From positions 62,001 through 126,000 of the forward strand of contig QXXC01000004.1 in the NCBI GenBank assembly GCA_009911305.1: 64,000 nucleotides of DNA, read 5' to 3'. A program made the translations under genes and the position numbers. Below, in pieces: positions 1-7,305 of this stretch (the stretch's first letter is position 1; each line of letters starts with the position of its first letter). Below the pieces are notes generated by a model. The model searched no databases and was not told the DNA's origin. It worked only from the letters and a program-made list of their open reading frames with translations. The DNA comes from Clostridiaceae bacterium. GTDB lineage: Bacteria; Bacillota; Clostridia; Lachnospirales; Lachnospiraceae.

Positions 1-122
1 TCCTGAACGGTTCAGTCAAGCCAAACAGCTCCGGCCTCAAATCTTTTAAGGGACAATGCGAATATTCTCCTTTTGGCTCATATATATAGAATATAATAAA
101 ATCAAAGCGAGGTAGCATCCAT

Positions 123-767
123 ATGGAAACCTATAACTACGACGAATCCAGCGCAGCAGCCGACGCCAGCACAGCCTCCGGAGGCGTCCCGGCCGCTCCG
201 GGTTTCGGACCCTTAGGGCCCGTCACGCCCACGGTTCCGGACCCCTCTATGGACAATTCGCCGGCCGCCCCGGGCTTTGGCCCCCTCGGCCCTGTTACCC
301 CAACCGTTCCGGGAAATGGGAACAACTCGCCGGCCGCCCCGGGCTTCGGTCCTGTCGGCCCTGTCACACCCACGGTTCCGAGCGGGGGAAATAATTCCTG
401 CACAAGCTGCGGAACCGTCGTCTGGCCCGGCAATACGACCGGCATTCTCTGGACGTGGGGAACGCTCGCGCCCTTCTTCTCCACCTCCTCGGAGGTAGCC
501 CACGTCCGCTTCTACAACGCGGCATCCATCCAGGAACCTCTGGACATCTACTTAAACGGCAGGCTGGTTGTATCCAACTTAGACTACATGAATTATACCA
601 GATACCTTCACATCATCCCCGGCGTTTACCGCCTGAGCGTTTACCGCAGGACGAATCCCGGAACAGCCATTGTGGATACCAATGTGCGCTTCCGCAGCGG
701 AACCAGCTACACAATGACGATCCTGGGAACTGTCGGCGACTTCTCCGTGCAGATGATGACCTCATAG
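123..767 (+). CDS. DUF4397-like protein with Pro/Gly-rich N-terminal repeats
   Basis: 214 aa. The first ~90 residues carry three copies of a 17-residue unit, PAAPGFGPLGPVTPTVP, with short Asn/Ser/Gly linkers. A CTSC motif follows at about residues 91-94. The C-terminal ~100 residues (from HVRFYNAA through LDIYLNGRLV to the final beta-rich stretch) resemble a DUF4397 beta-sandwich, a domain often found in surface or spore-associated proteins. No signal peptide or membrane segment is visible, so the location is unclear. A GAGG ribosome site at 109-112 lies 10 nt before the ATG, and a strong terminator follows at 838. The role is unknown. A low-complexity linker plus binding domain is a reasonable description; surface or coat function is inference only. 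Confidence 0.75.
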   Translation: METYNYDESSAAADASTASGGVPAAPGFGPLGPVTPTVPDPSMDNSPAAPGFGPLGPVTPTVPGNGNNSPAAPGFGPVGPVTPTVPSGGNNSCTSCGTVVWPGNTTGILWTWGTLAPFFSTSSEVAHVRFYNAASIQEPLDIYLNGRLVVSNLDYMNYTRYLHIIPGVYRLSVYRRTNPGTAIVDTNVRFRSGTSYTMTILGTVGDFSVQMMTS

Positions 768-837
768 GCCAGTCGTCTTTATCGGAAAGTTGTCCTCACC
801 GCTTATCTGAGCGTTTTTTCCGGGCCTGCTGTTGCAA

Positions 838-886
838 CAGGCCGGGACGGTATTTTGTATACACAAAACCGCCCCGGCCTGTTTTC
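838..886 (+). terminator. Rho-independent terminator after the DUF4397 gene
   Basis: A long GC-rich hairpin (CAGGCCGGG... paired with ...CCCGGCCTG) has a short loop near 859-862 and is followed by TTTT. A second palindrome centred on TGTTGCAACA (829-845) could compete with its left arm. It lies between convergent genes. Confidence 0.75.
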
Positions 887-915
887 CTGTCTCGTGAAAG
901 AAGAAGGCATCCGCT

Positions 916-1329
916 TTACGGCTGACCCCCCTGTTTCTCCCGCCCTGCATTCCCCGCCTTTTCACGCTGCTCCTGAATATGGCGCTTCATCGCTTCAAAG
1001 CTCTCAGCGCTGATCACATGTTCAATCCGGCATGCATCCTCCAGCGCCGTTTTCCGATCAACGCCCAGGCTCACCAGCATATCCGAAAGGAAGATATGGC
1101 GCTCATAGATCATCTCCGCGATCTCCCTTCCAGCCGGCTTCAGCGTAATATACCCCTCGCGATCCATGGAAATATATCCGTTTTCCCTTAAGTTTTTCAT
1201 GGCAATACTCACGCTCGGCTTGGAAAATCCCAGTTCATTCACAACGTCGATGGAACGGATCATCGGCTTCTTTTGGCTGAGGACCAAAATCGTTTCCAGA
1301 TAATCCTCCGCAGACTGCCTGATTTTCAA
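916..1329 (-). CDS. DtxR/MntR-family metal-dependent regulator
   Basis: 137 aa from a TTG start at 1329. I chose TTG because AGGGAGGG lies 8 nt upstream and the protein then begins like MntR (KIRQSAEDYLETIL). An ATG at 1380 would add 17 atypical residues. A winged helix (about residues 5-65, helix SKPSVSIAMKNL) precedes a dimerisation helix. Residues matching the MntR metal ligands are visible: D9 and E12 in AEDYLET, the His in YERHIFL, and the Glu and Glu-His in LEDACRIEHV. The SH3-like third domain of DtxR is absent, as in MntR. The family represses or activates manganese or iron transport, but no transporter adjoins it here, so its target is unknown. Confidence 0.85.
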   Translation of the reverse strand: MKIRQSAEDYLETILVLSQKKPMIRSIDVVNELGFSKPSVSIAMKNLRENGYISMDREGYITLKPAGREIAEMIYERHIFLSDMLVSLGVDRKTALEDACRIEHVISAESFEAMKRHIQEQREKAGNAGREKQGGQP

Positions 1330-1407
1330 AATACTGTCCCTCCCTGTGTAGATCCCGGCACAGATCCTCCGGCGGTTCATACCGCCCGGCCGGATCGTGC
1401 CGCCGCC

Positions 1408-2991
1408 TTATTGACCGCTTCTGCTGTCATACGCCTCAATCACGCACTCATGTCCCTTTTTCTCATCATAATTTATGCCAATCAGTAAGATATCTCCCGT
1501 GTACTCCTTCATCCAGTCCGCATAGTTCCTGTCCCGGATCTGCGCGATCGCCCCGCCCGCTGATTTCTTCCATTTCAGCTCAATCAGCAGCGCCGGCCGG
1601 TTTACATGCTTTCTGGGAAGGTATACGATATCCGCAAATCCCCTGCCTGACGGCAGCTCCATCACCGGCGGCAGATACCAGGCGCTGGCGCTGTAATAGG
1701 CCATGAGCACCGTACATTTCAGTGCATTCTCATCGTTATATTTCAGGATCGACGCCGTCTCACTGTGAACCGCCGCCACTCCCTCTGCCACCGCCTCCTG
1801 ATCCATGGCCCATGTGCTTGCAAGAAGATCAGCCGAACGCCTGATCGCACGGTGTACCCCATCCCACCCGGGCCCTTCGATCGCATTCATGAATTCCTGG
1901 GCGATCTCCTGGTTGGGGATGAGGGCCTCTCCTGTCCTTTTCTCATATGTCAGATATCCCAGGTGAAGCAGCAGCGTAAGCACATCATCCCTTGTTCTCA
2001 AAGTGGTCATATCATTCTGGAATTTCCGGGTATTGATAAGGCAGCGCCCATTCCCAAGCATTTCAATAACCGCTTCCTTCAGACCATCAAAATTTAAATC
2101 AATGTAAACCTTCAGGGCCTCATACGTCTCTGTGCCTGTCCAGTAGCTCTGGAAATCGCCGTTGTCCATCAGTTCCGTCACCGACTGCGGGTTATAGATA
2201 TGCATATCCCCCAGAAGATAACCGTCGTACCACCTCTGAGCTGTACTGTAATCCACATCATATCTCTCACAAAGACTCTTTACTTCTTTTTCAGTAAAAC
2301 CAAAATATTGAGCCAGGCTGCCCGGACTCAGAATGGAGTATTCTTTAAAAATATTAATCGCCGAGTGCTCCCCATATTTTTTGACAGGGAGAATTCCCGT
2401 CATATATGCCAGCTCCACATATTCCGCTCCCTTAAAAAGCCCTCTCAGAAAGTCCAGATACGCCTTCTGTACCTCCACCCGCTCCTTTGCAAAGCGGAAC
2501 ACGCAGTCCCATTCATCAATTATGATAATAAACCCTTTTCCTGTTTTCGCATAAATCTGCCCCAGGACACCCGGCAGGCCATACGGATCCACCTCAAAGC
2601 AGTCCCCGTACTCTTCTCTCAGATCCCGGATCACTGCTTCCTGGAGCTTTTCGATAAAAATATCGAGATGGGACTTATCAAACAGAAACCTCTGAATATC
2701 CAGACGTATCACGTCATGCCGGTTCAAATGCGTTCTATATGATTCATCCCGCTCGATCCGTTTTCCCGAAAACAGCGCGCCTGAATCACAGCCTTTTCCG
2801 TAATAGGCAGTCAGCATATCTGCCGCCATGGATTTTCCAAAACGGCGCGGACGGCTGACACAGACATATTTCACCCTGGATTTATTGAGCTTTCGGTTCA
2901 TAAGCGCGATCATATCCGTTTTATCTATATAGATATCGTCCGTGACAGCCTGCTTAAACGCCCCGTTTCCCGGATTGACATACAGTCCCAT
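1408..2991 (-). CDS. AAA-ATPase-like protein with C-terminal PD-(D/E)XK nuclease-like domain
   Basis: 527 aa. The N-terminal half is the AAA-ATPase-like family found in many gut anaerobes: a YIDKTD motif, a P-loop in SRPRRFGKSM (about residues 46-55) and a Walker B in FIIIIDEWD. The C-terminal part has the nuclease-like core D...ELKWKK (GRGFADIVYLP, then LLIELKWKK) near residues 445-475. Both halves look complete, unlike the paralogue at 41839-43104. The function of this family is not established; nucleic-acid or phage-related roles have been suggested but nothing here proves one. It is apparently monocistronic, with a possible promoter at 3099-3127. Confidence 0.8.
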   Translation of the reverse strand: MGLYVNPGNGAFKQAVTDDIYIDKTDMIALMNRKLNKSRVKYVCVSRPRRFGKSMAADMLTAYYGKGCDSGALFSGKRIERDESYRTHLNRHDVIRLDIQRFLFDKSHLDIFIEKLQEAVIRDLREEYGDCFEVDPYGLPGVLGQIYAKTGKGFIIIIDEWDCVFRFAKERVEVQKAYLDFLRGLFKGAEYVELAYMTGILPVKKYGEHSAINIFKEYSILSPGSLAQYFGFTEKEVKSLCERYDVDYSTAQRWYDGYLLGDMHIYNPQSVTELMDNGDFQSYWTGTETYEALKVYIDLNFDGLKEAVIEMLGNGRCLINTRKFQNDMTTLRTRDDVLTLLLHLGYLTYEKRTGEALIPNQEIAQEFMNAIEGPGWDGVHRAIRRSADLLASTWAMDQEAVAEGVAAVHSETASILKYNDENALKCTVLMAYYSASAWYLPPVMELPSGRGFADIVYLPRKHVNRPALLIELKWKKSAGGAIAQIRDRNYADWMKEYTGDILLIGINYDEKKGHECVIEAYDSRSGQ

Positions 2992-3098
2992 AGAATACTC
3001 CTTTCTGCGGTTTTCCCTGCTTTACGTCTCCATGGTGATTCTGATGTACTGGTTATCGGATCATACGATTTCTGAAGATATGCTGTTTAGCTGATCCT

Positions 3099-3127
3099 AT
3101 TTTAACATTAAATATTTTAGCTGACAA
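3099..3127 (-). promoter_or_regulatory. Possible promoter of the AAA-ATPase gene
   Basis: Read on the minus strand, TTGTCA (3127-3122), a 17-bp spacer and TAAAAT (3104-3099) lie about 110 bp upstream of the gene in AT-rich DNA. Confidence 0.4.
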
Positions 3128-3213
3128 GCGGCAAAATGCCGGCGCGATACTTCCCGATTTTCTCTGGTTACTGTTCAAACGCATGATATGATGTATGCGA
3201 GCCGAGGTTTGCC

Positions 3214-3328
3214 GTGAGAGGGCCGCCAGTGTCGGCTTTCATATCCATAAGGAACCCCGCTGCGCTTTTCTCCGAGCGGGAGCGGGGGTTCTGCTGGATA
3301 TAGAAGCGGCCGCTGGCGGCCCTCCCAC
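3214..3328. repeat. Palindromic repeat, copy C (short form)
   Basis: The outer arms GTGAGAGGGCCGCCAG (3214-3229) and CTGGCGGCCCTCCCAC (3313-3328) pair almost fully. Inner arms around ATATCC/GGATAT and GAACCCC/GGGGTTC extend the hairpin. It is related to the larger copies at 44.2 and 44.8 kb, sharing outer arms, an ATATCCAT-type segment and GCGCTTTTCTCCGAGCGG, but is about 46 bp shorter inside. It lies between two minus-strand genes, 3' of the PBP gene. The rest of 2992-3464 holds no gene I can support. Confidence 0.75.
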
Positions 3329-3464
3329 GATCCCCCGCCTAACCCCAAAAAGAAAGCGCGCAGCCCGCAAAACAGGCTGCCACGCTTCCCTTCCTCCATA
3401 TATCCCAAGATCCCCCGCACAGGCATCTCTCTCACGCTTCCACCTGTCCGGCTCCCGCCAGATC

Positions 3465-5924
3465 CTATTCTGACGCGGGCCCTGCCGGACCTGTGGCTTC
3501 ATTATTCCCGATCGACGTATCGCTCCCGGGGCCGGACGGAGCCGCCGGCTCAATCGGTATATCAATCTCCGGAATCACCTCCACCGGCTGCTCCGGCTCC
3601 GGAATCTGGGCAGGCGGCGTAACCGGAACGCTCACATCGCCGTACTGCAGGATATCCTGCATCCTTCTGCGCATGGGCTCAGACTGAATCTGGTTAATCA
3701 GGTTCTGCGCCTCGTTCCTGAGCTCTTCCCTGCGCCCGCCTCCCGCGGTCTTCATCTCTTCTAAAAGCGTCTCCGCCGTATCGGCCAGAAGCCGGTCATT
3801 CCGGTAATCTCCCACCGTGTAGCCCTCGGACAGAATCTCATCATCCTCCCGGCCCGGGAAATACTGGCTGCCGCCTCTGGAGCCGTTTTCCTTTGAAGGT
3901 TCCTTAAATGAGGCCGGCTCCAGGCCCTCTACCATCCGCGTCATGGCGTTTTTCCAGATCGTGGCCGGGTATGTCCCGCCGTAAAGGCTCGAGAGCACCT
4001 TCGGCTGGTCGTAGCCGACCCATACGGACATGCTGTAATACGGCGTCATTCCGCAGAACCATCCGTCCCGGCTTCCGTTCGTGGTCCCGGTCTTGCCGGC
4101 GGCCTCGATTCCGCCTCTCCAGCCCATGGAGCTGGCTGTTCCTCTTGTGATAACGCCGGTCATGATATCTGTCATCACATCCGCCGTATTCGGCTGGTAT
4201 ACCTGTATATCCGGATATTCCATAAAAATATCTCTGCCGTTGCGGTCAACCATCTTCACGATACACGTCGGCTCACGGTATCTCCCGCTTGACGCCAGGG
4301 CCGCATACGCGCCTGCCATCTCCTCTGTCGTTACCCCGTTCGTAAAGCCGCCCAAGGACGCGGCCGGATAGTAATCATCCGGCACGATGCGGTCAAAACG
4401 CATCTCGGTCAGATACGACATGCCGATCTCCGGCGTGATATCGTCATAAATATACCAGGCCACGCCGTTGCGGCTCTTCTCCACCGCTGTCCGCAGGGGC
4501 ATCGTCTCGCCCGGAAGCTCGCGTACCACCGCATCCTTTCTCTTCGCGTCCGCCACACGGATATTTTTAACCATACTCGTCGAGCGGTATCCGTTTTCCA
4601 GGGCAGGCGCGTAGACGATCAGCGGTTTTATGCTGCTGCCCGGCTGGCGGAAGCTCTGAAACGCGCGGTTTAAGGTGTACGTCTCTGTCTCCTGGCTGCG
4701 GCCGCCCACGATGGCCACCACGCGGTTCGTGCTGTTGTCAACAACCGTAGCCGCGCCCTGAAGCTGATAAATCCCGTTCTCCGCCACACTCTCATCAAAG
4801 GTCAGCACCTGATCCACAGCTTCCTGCAAAATCTGCTGCTTCTGCGGTTCCAGGGAGGTATAGATCTGATAACCGCCTGTGTAGAGCGCGTCCCGCTCCT
4901 GGCTGTACACCTCCTCATACTTCTCCCGGTAGGCCTTGTATTCCGCCTCGTCGCGGAAGCCGTACTGAAACCTGAAATTATCCCGGCGCATCAGGAAACG
5001 GATCGCGCAGTCCACTGCGTAGGTCGTCTCGTAATTGCGCATCGGAACCTTCTGCCTCTGCACCTCAATCGTCTCATTGACGGCCTTCCTGTACTCCTCC
5101 TTTGTGATAAAGCCCATCGATTCCATATCCTGCAGGATCTTATCGCGCCGCTTAATCGCGTTCTCCGGGTGGTTGTACGGATTATAGTACGTCGGGGAAT
5201 TCGGTATGGCGCAAAGATAGGCGATCTGGCTTAAGCTCAGATCCTTTGCATCCTTTCCGAAATATCCCTGCGCGGCTGACTGAAGGCCGTAGTATGTATT
5301 GGCAAAGCTGATATCATTCACATAAAATTCCATGATCTGCTCTTTGGTATATTTCTTCGTCAGATCAAGGGCAATCAGCATCTCCTTTGCCTTTCTCTCA
5401 ATCGAAACCTCCCTGGTCAGGAAACGGTTTCTCGCAAGCTGCTGCGTGATCGTGCTTGCCCCGTGCTTCTCCTCCCCCTCTGTCCGGAAATAATTGATGG
5501 CCACGCGGAAAATGCCCTTTAAGTCAATGCCGGCATTTTCCCAGAAGGTCCTGTCCTCAATCGCCACAAACGCGTTGACCGCATGCTCCGGAATCTCCTC
5601 GTAGGGCAGATAGCTGGAATCCTCATCGCCGGTCAGCTTCGCCAGGATCTCCCCGTTCGCATCATAGATGAAGCTGGCCTCCTGCAGACGGAAGGTATCC
5701 AAAGTGCTGTTCTCCACCACGCCCGCCACCTGGGACTTATAGTCCTGGTACATCGGATAGATCTTGTAAAACCCGATGCCGACAAGAGCCAGAAGCGCCA
5801 GTACGCAGAGGATGAACAGTGTCTTGAACATCACGAGGAAAATGGTTCCGATCACACGGAAAAATTTCAGGATGCCTTTCAGGATCTTTTTTCCAGTGCT
5901 ATCTTTGTTTTTCTTCTCTTCCAT
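3465..5924 (-). CDS. Class A penicillin-binding protein (transglycosylase/transpeptidase, PBP1A type)
   Basis: 819 aa. A short basic cytoplasmic tail is followed by one membrane anchor (about residues 24-52). The GT51 transglycosylase domain has the catalytic Glu in AIEDRTFWE (E123) and GASTITQQLARN (155-166). The transpeptidase domain has the SxxK motif at S430-K433 (GSSIKP), SRN at 484-486 and KTGTT at 611-615. The tail (about 745-819) is a Pro/Glu-rich linker of the kind that crosses the wall. It polymerises and cross-links peptidoglycan outside the membrane. Single gene with its own promoter at 6026-6054. Family assignment is secure; the exact PBP class number is not. Confidence 0.95.
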   Translation of the reverse strand: MEEKKNKDSTGKKILKGILKFFRVIGTIFLVMFKTLFILCVLALLALVGIGFYKIYPMYQDYKSQVAGVVENSTLDTFRLQEASFIYDANGEILAKLTGDEDSSYLPYEEIPEHAVNAFVAIEDRTFWENAGIDLKGIFRVAINYFRTEGEEKHGASTITQQLARNRFLTREVSIERKAKEMLIALDLTKKYTKEQIMEFYVNDISFANTYYGLQSAAQGYFGKDAKDLSLSQIAYLCAIPNSPTYYNPYNHPENAIKRRDKILQDMESMGFITKEEYRKAVNETIEVQRQKVPMRNYETTYAVDCAIRFLMRRDNFRFQYGFRDEAEYKAYREKYEEVYSQERDALYTGGYQIYTSLEPQKQQILQEAVDQVLTFDESVAENGIYQLQGAATVVDNSTNRVVAIVGGRSQETETYTLNRAFQSFRQPGSSIKPLIVYAPALENGYRSTSMVKNIRVADAKRKDAVVRELPGETMPLRTAVEKSRNGVAWYIYDDITPEIGMSYLTEMRFDRIVPDDYYPAASLGGFTNGVTTEEMAGAYAALASSGRYREPTCIVKMVDRNGRDIFMEYPDIQVYQPNTADVMTDIMTGVITRGTASSMGWRGGIEAAGKTGTTNGSRDGWFCGMTPYYSMSVWVGYDQPKVLSSLYGGTYPATIWKNAMTRMVEGLEPASFKEPSKENGSRGGSQYFPGREDDEILSEGYTVGDYRNDRLLADTAETLLEEMKTAGGGRREELRNEAQNLINQIQSEPMRRRMQDILQYGDVSVPVTPPAQIPEPEQPVEVIPEIDIPIEPAAPSGPGSDTSIGNNEATGPAGPASE

Positions 5925-6025
5925 GTCAATACCCCTTTGTCGTATGTAATCAGCTCTAAGGCCGTGCAGACGCCGCGGCGCGGCCCTGCCGCCCTATGTG
6001 GCAGCCTCATACAGCCTTTTTGTCT

Positions 6026-6054
6026 ATTATAGATGGTTTTCCTGCAAAGGACAA
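6026..6054 (-). promoter_or_regulatory. Promoter of the class A PBP gene
   Basis: On the minus strand TTGTCC (6054-6049), a 17-bp spacer and TATAAT (6031-6026) lie about 100 bp upstream of the PBP start. The leader between them is GC-rich, with palindromic GCCGCGCCGCGGCG-like sequence. Confidence 0.6.
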
Positions 6055-6203
6055 CCGCATTTTGATGATTTGTTAAAAATCCCTGTTCTGTTAAATATTC
6101 TCAGGGCGGATTTTGCCGGAGAGGCTGCGGACACACACCCGTCACTCGTTTTCCCCTCATGAATAGAATAAAGTAAGAATTCTATCCCCGGAGTATCCGA
6201 TTT

Positions 6204-6836
6204 ATGCATTCCCCCATACCGCAGCTTATGATACTGGTTACTGCTCTCTGCCTTGACTCATTTGCAGCCAGCTTCGTGTACGGCGCTGAGCGGGTCCGTA
6301 TACCGGCCGCCTCTGTGGCGGTCTTATCCGGCCTTTCCACCGCGGTTCTGATCCTGTCCCTGCTCCTTGGCAAAGGCGTGGGATGCGTCATCCCACAGAG
6401 GCTTACCGATCTTTTCTGCTTCCTCATCCTGTTTTTGATTGGCTTTATAAAACTGTTTGACGGCGCCTTGAAATCCCTGATCCGGCGGTTCCCCCTGCCG
6501 GAGAAACGGTTGAAATTTTCCATATCCCAGCTTCATTTTATCCTGACTGTCTATGCCGATCCGGCAGCGGCCAATGAAGAGGATGTCTCTGTCCTTTCGC
6601 CCTCCGAGGCGTTTTTTTTAGGGCTCTCCCTGTCCCTCGACAGCGCGGCCGCCGGGTTCGGGGCAGGCATGACAGCCTTCTCCCTGCCCCTGATCATTGT
6701 CCTCTCACTGAGCCTTAACACTGCCTGCGTCCTCCTTGGAAGCTGTCTGGGAAAACGCCTGGCCAGCCGAAGCTCCCTGGATCTGTCTTGGCTGTGCGGA
6801 CTCCTGCTCATCGCGCTCGCCTTCCTTAAAATCTAG
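6204..6836 (+). CDS. ytaF: YtaF-like sporulation membrane protein (MntP/YtaF family)
   Basis: 210 aa, about six membrane segments. Two family signatures are visible: the N-terminal ALCLDSFAASFVYGAE and the C-terminal LGLSLSLDSAAAGFGAG, preceded by a YADP...ANEEDVSVLSPSEA segment typical of YtaF. YtaF is a sporulation-associated inner-membrane protein of unknown biochemistry, related to the manganese exporter MntP. GGAG lies about 10 nt before the ATG. The TAG stop codon sits inside the CTAG that bounds the first palindromic module (6833-6836), so an element appears to have landed exactly on the end of the gene. Its presence supports a spore-forming host. Confidence 0.85.
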   Translation: MHSPIPQLMILVTALCLDSFAASFVYGAERVRIPAASVAVLSGLSTAVLILSLLLGKGVGCVIPQRLTDLFCFLILFLIGFIKLFDGALKSLIRRFPLPEKRLKFSISQLHFILTVYADPAAANEEDVSVLSPSEAFFLGLSLSLDSAAAGFGAGMTAFSLPLIIVLSLSLNTACVLLGSCLGKRLASRSSLDLSWLCGLLLIALAFLKI

Positions 6837-6998
6837 TGTTCCATCCGTCCAATAATTGGATTGTCAGTGCCGAATATTTTGTCAGCCTGCAAGGCGGAGG
6901 AAGGAGGCGATGCGGTGGCATCGTTGACTGACGACAACGCAGCAGATGGCAAAATAGGCGGTTCTGACAATCCAATTACTGGCTGGATGGAACACTAG
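6833..6998. repeat. CTAG-bounded palindromic module M1 (MITE-like)
   Basis: 166 bp from CTAG (6833-6836) to CTAG (6995-6998). The ends form imperfect inverted repeats of about 40 bp: CTAGTGTTCCATCC at the left, and the reverse complement at the right reads the same, then TAATTGGATTGTCAG in both arms. The interior holds a small GATGC/GCATC hairpin. There is no plausible ORF. Confidence 0.75.
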
Positions 6999-7105
6999 TA
7001 TATCAAACATTAAATAACTCATAGTTTAATAATAACGTTATATATTGATTATACGTTGATAAAGAAATACAAAAATTATGAGTTATTTTATGAACGATGT
7101 ACTAG
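6995..7105. repeat. CTAG-bounded palindromic module M2, copy 1 (AT-rich)
   Basis: 111 bp, sharing its first CTAG with M1 and its last with M3. About 33-bp imperfect terminal inverted repeats contain ATAACTCATA. A diverged copy of exactly the same length, in inverted orientation, lies at 52901-53011; I count about 18 mismatches. Confidence 0.8.
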
Positions 7106-7268
7106 TACATCATTGCATTAATTCTCGAGTAAACAACACTCGCTATCCGCGCCCTCTGCACGCCTGAGAAGCTAGTCGTAGACTCCACTACGCCGTCGCT
7201 TCTCAGGCGCACAGATGACACGAATATCAAGCGCTGTTTACTTCGATATTAATGCAATGATGTACTAG
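7102..7268. repeat. CTAG-bounded palindromic module M3, copy 1
   Basis: 167 bp including both CTAGs. Terminal inverted repeats begin TACATCATTGCATTAAT next to CTAG. An inner stem pairs CGCCTGAGAAGC with GCTTCTCAGGCG. By eye it is identical over its whole length to the inverted copy at 53008-53174. No ORF. It lies 3' of the Ca2+-ATPase gene. Confidence 0.85.
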
Positions 7269-7305
7269 AGCGTGTCTGAAAAATGCTTTCTGCCGCCGGC
7301 GCCCG

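Noticed and set aside
137-484. Antisense 115-codon frame with collagen-like GPTGP repeats
   Set aside because: It is fully opposite the DUF4397 repeats, has no ribosome site, and follows from GGC/CCC codon composition.
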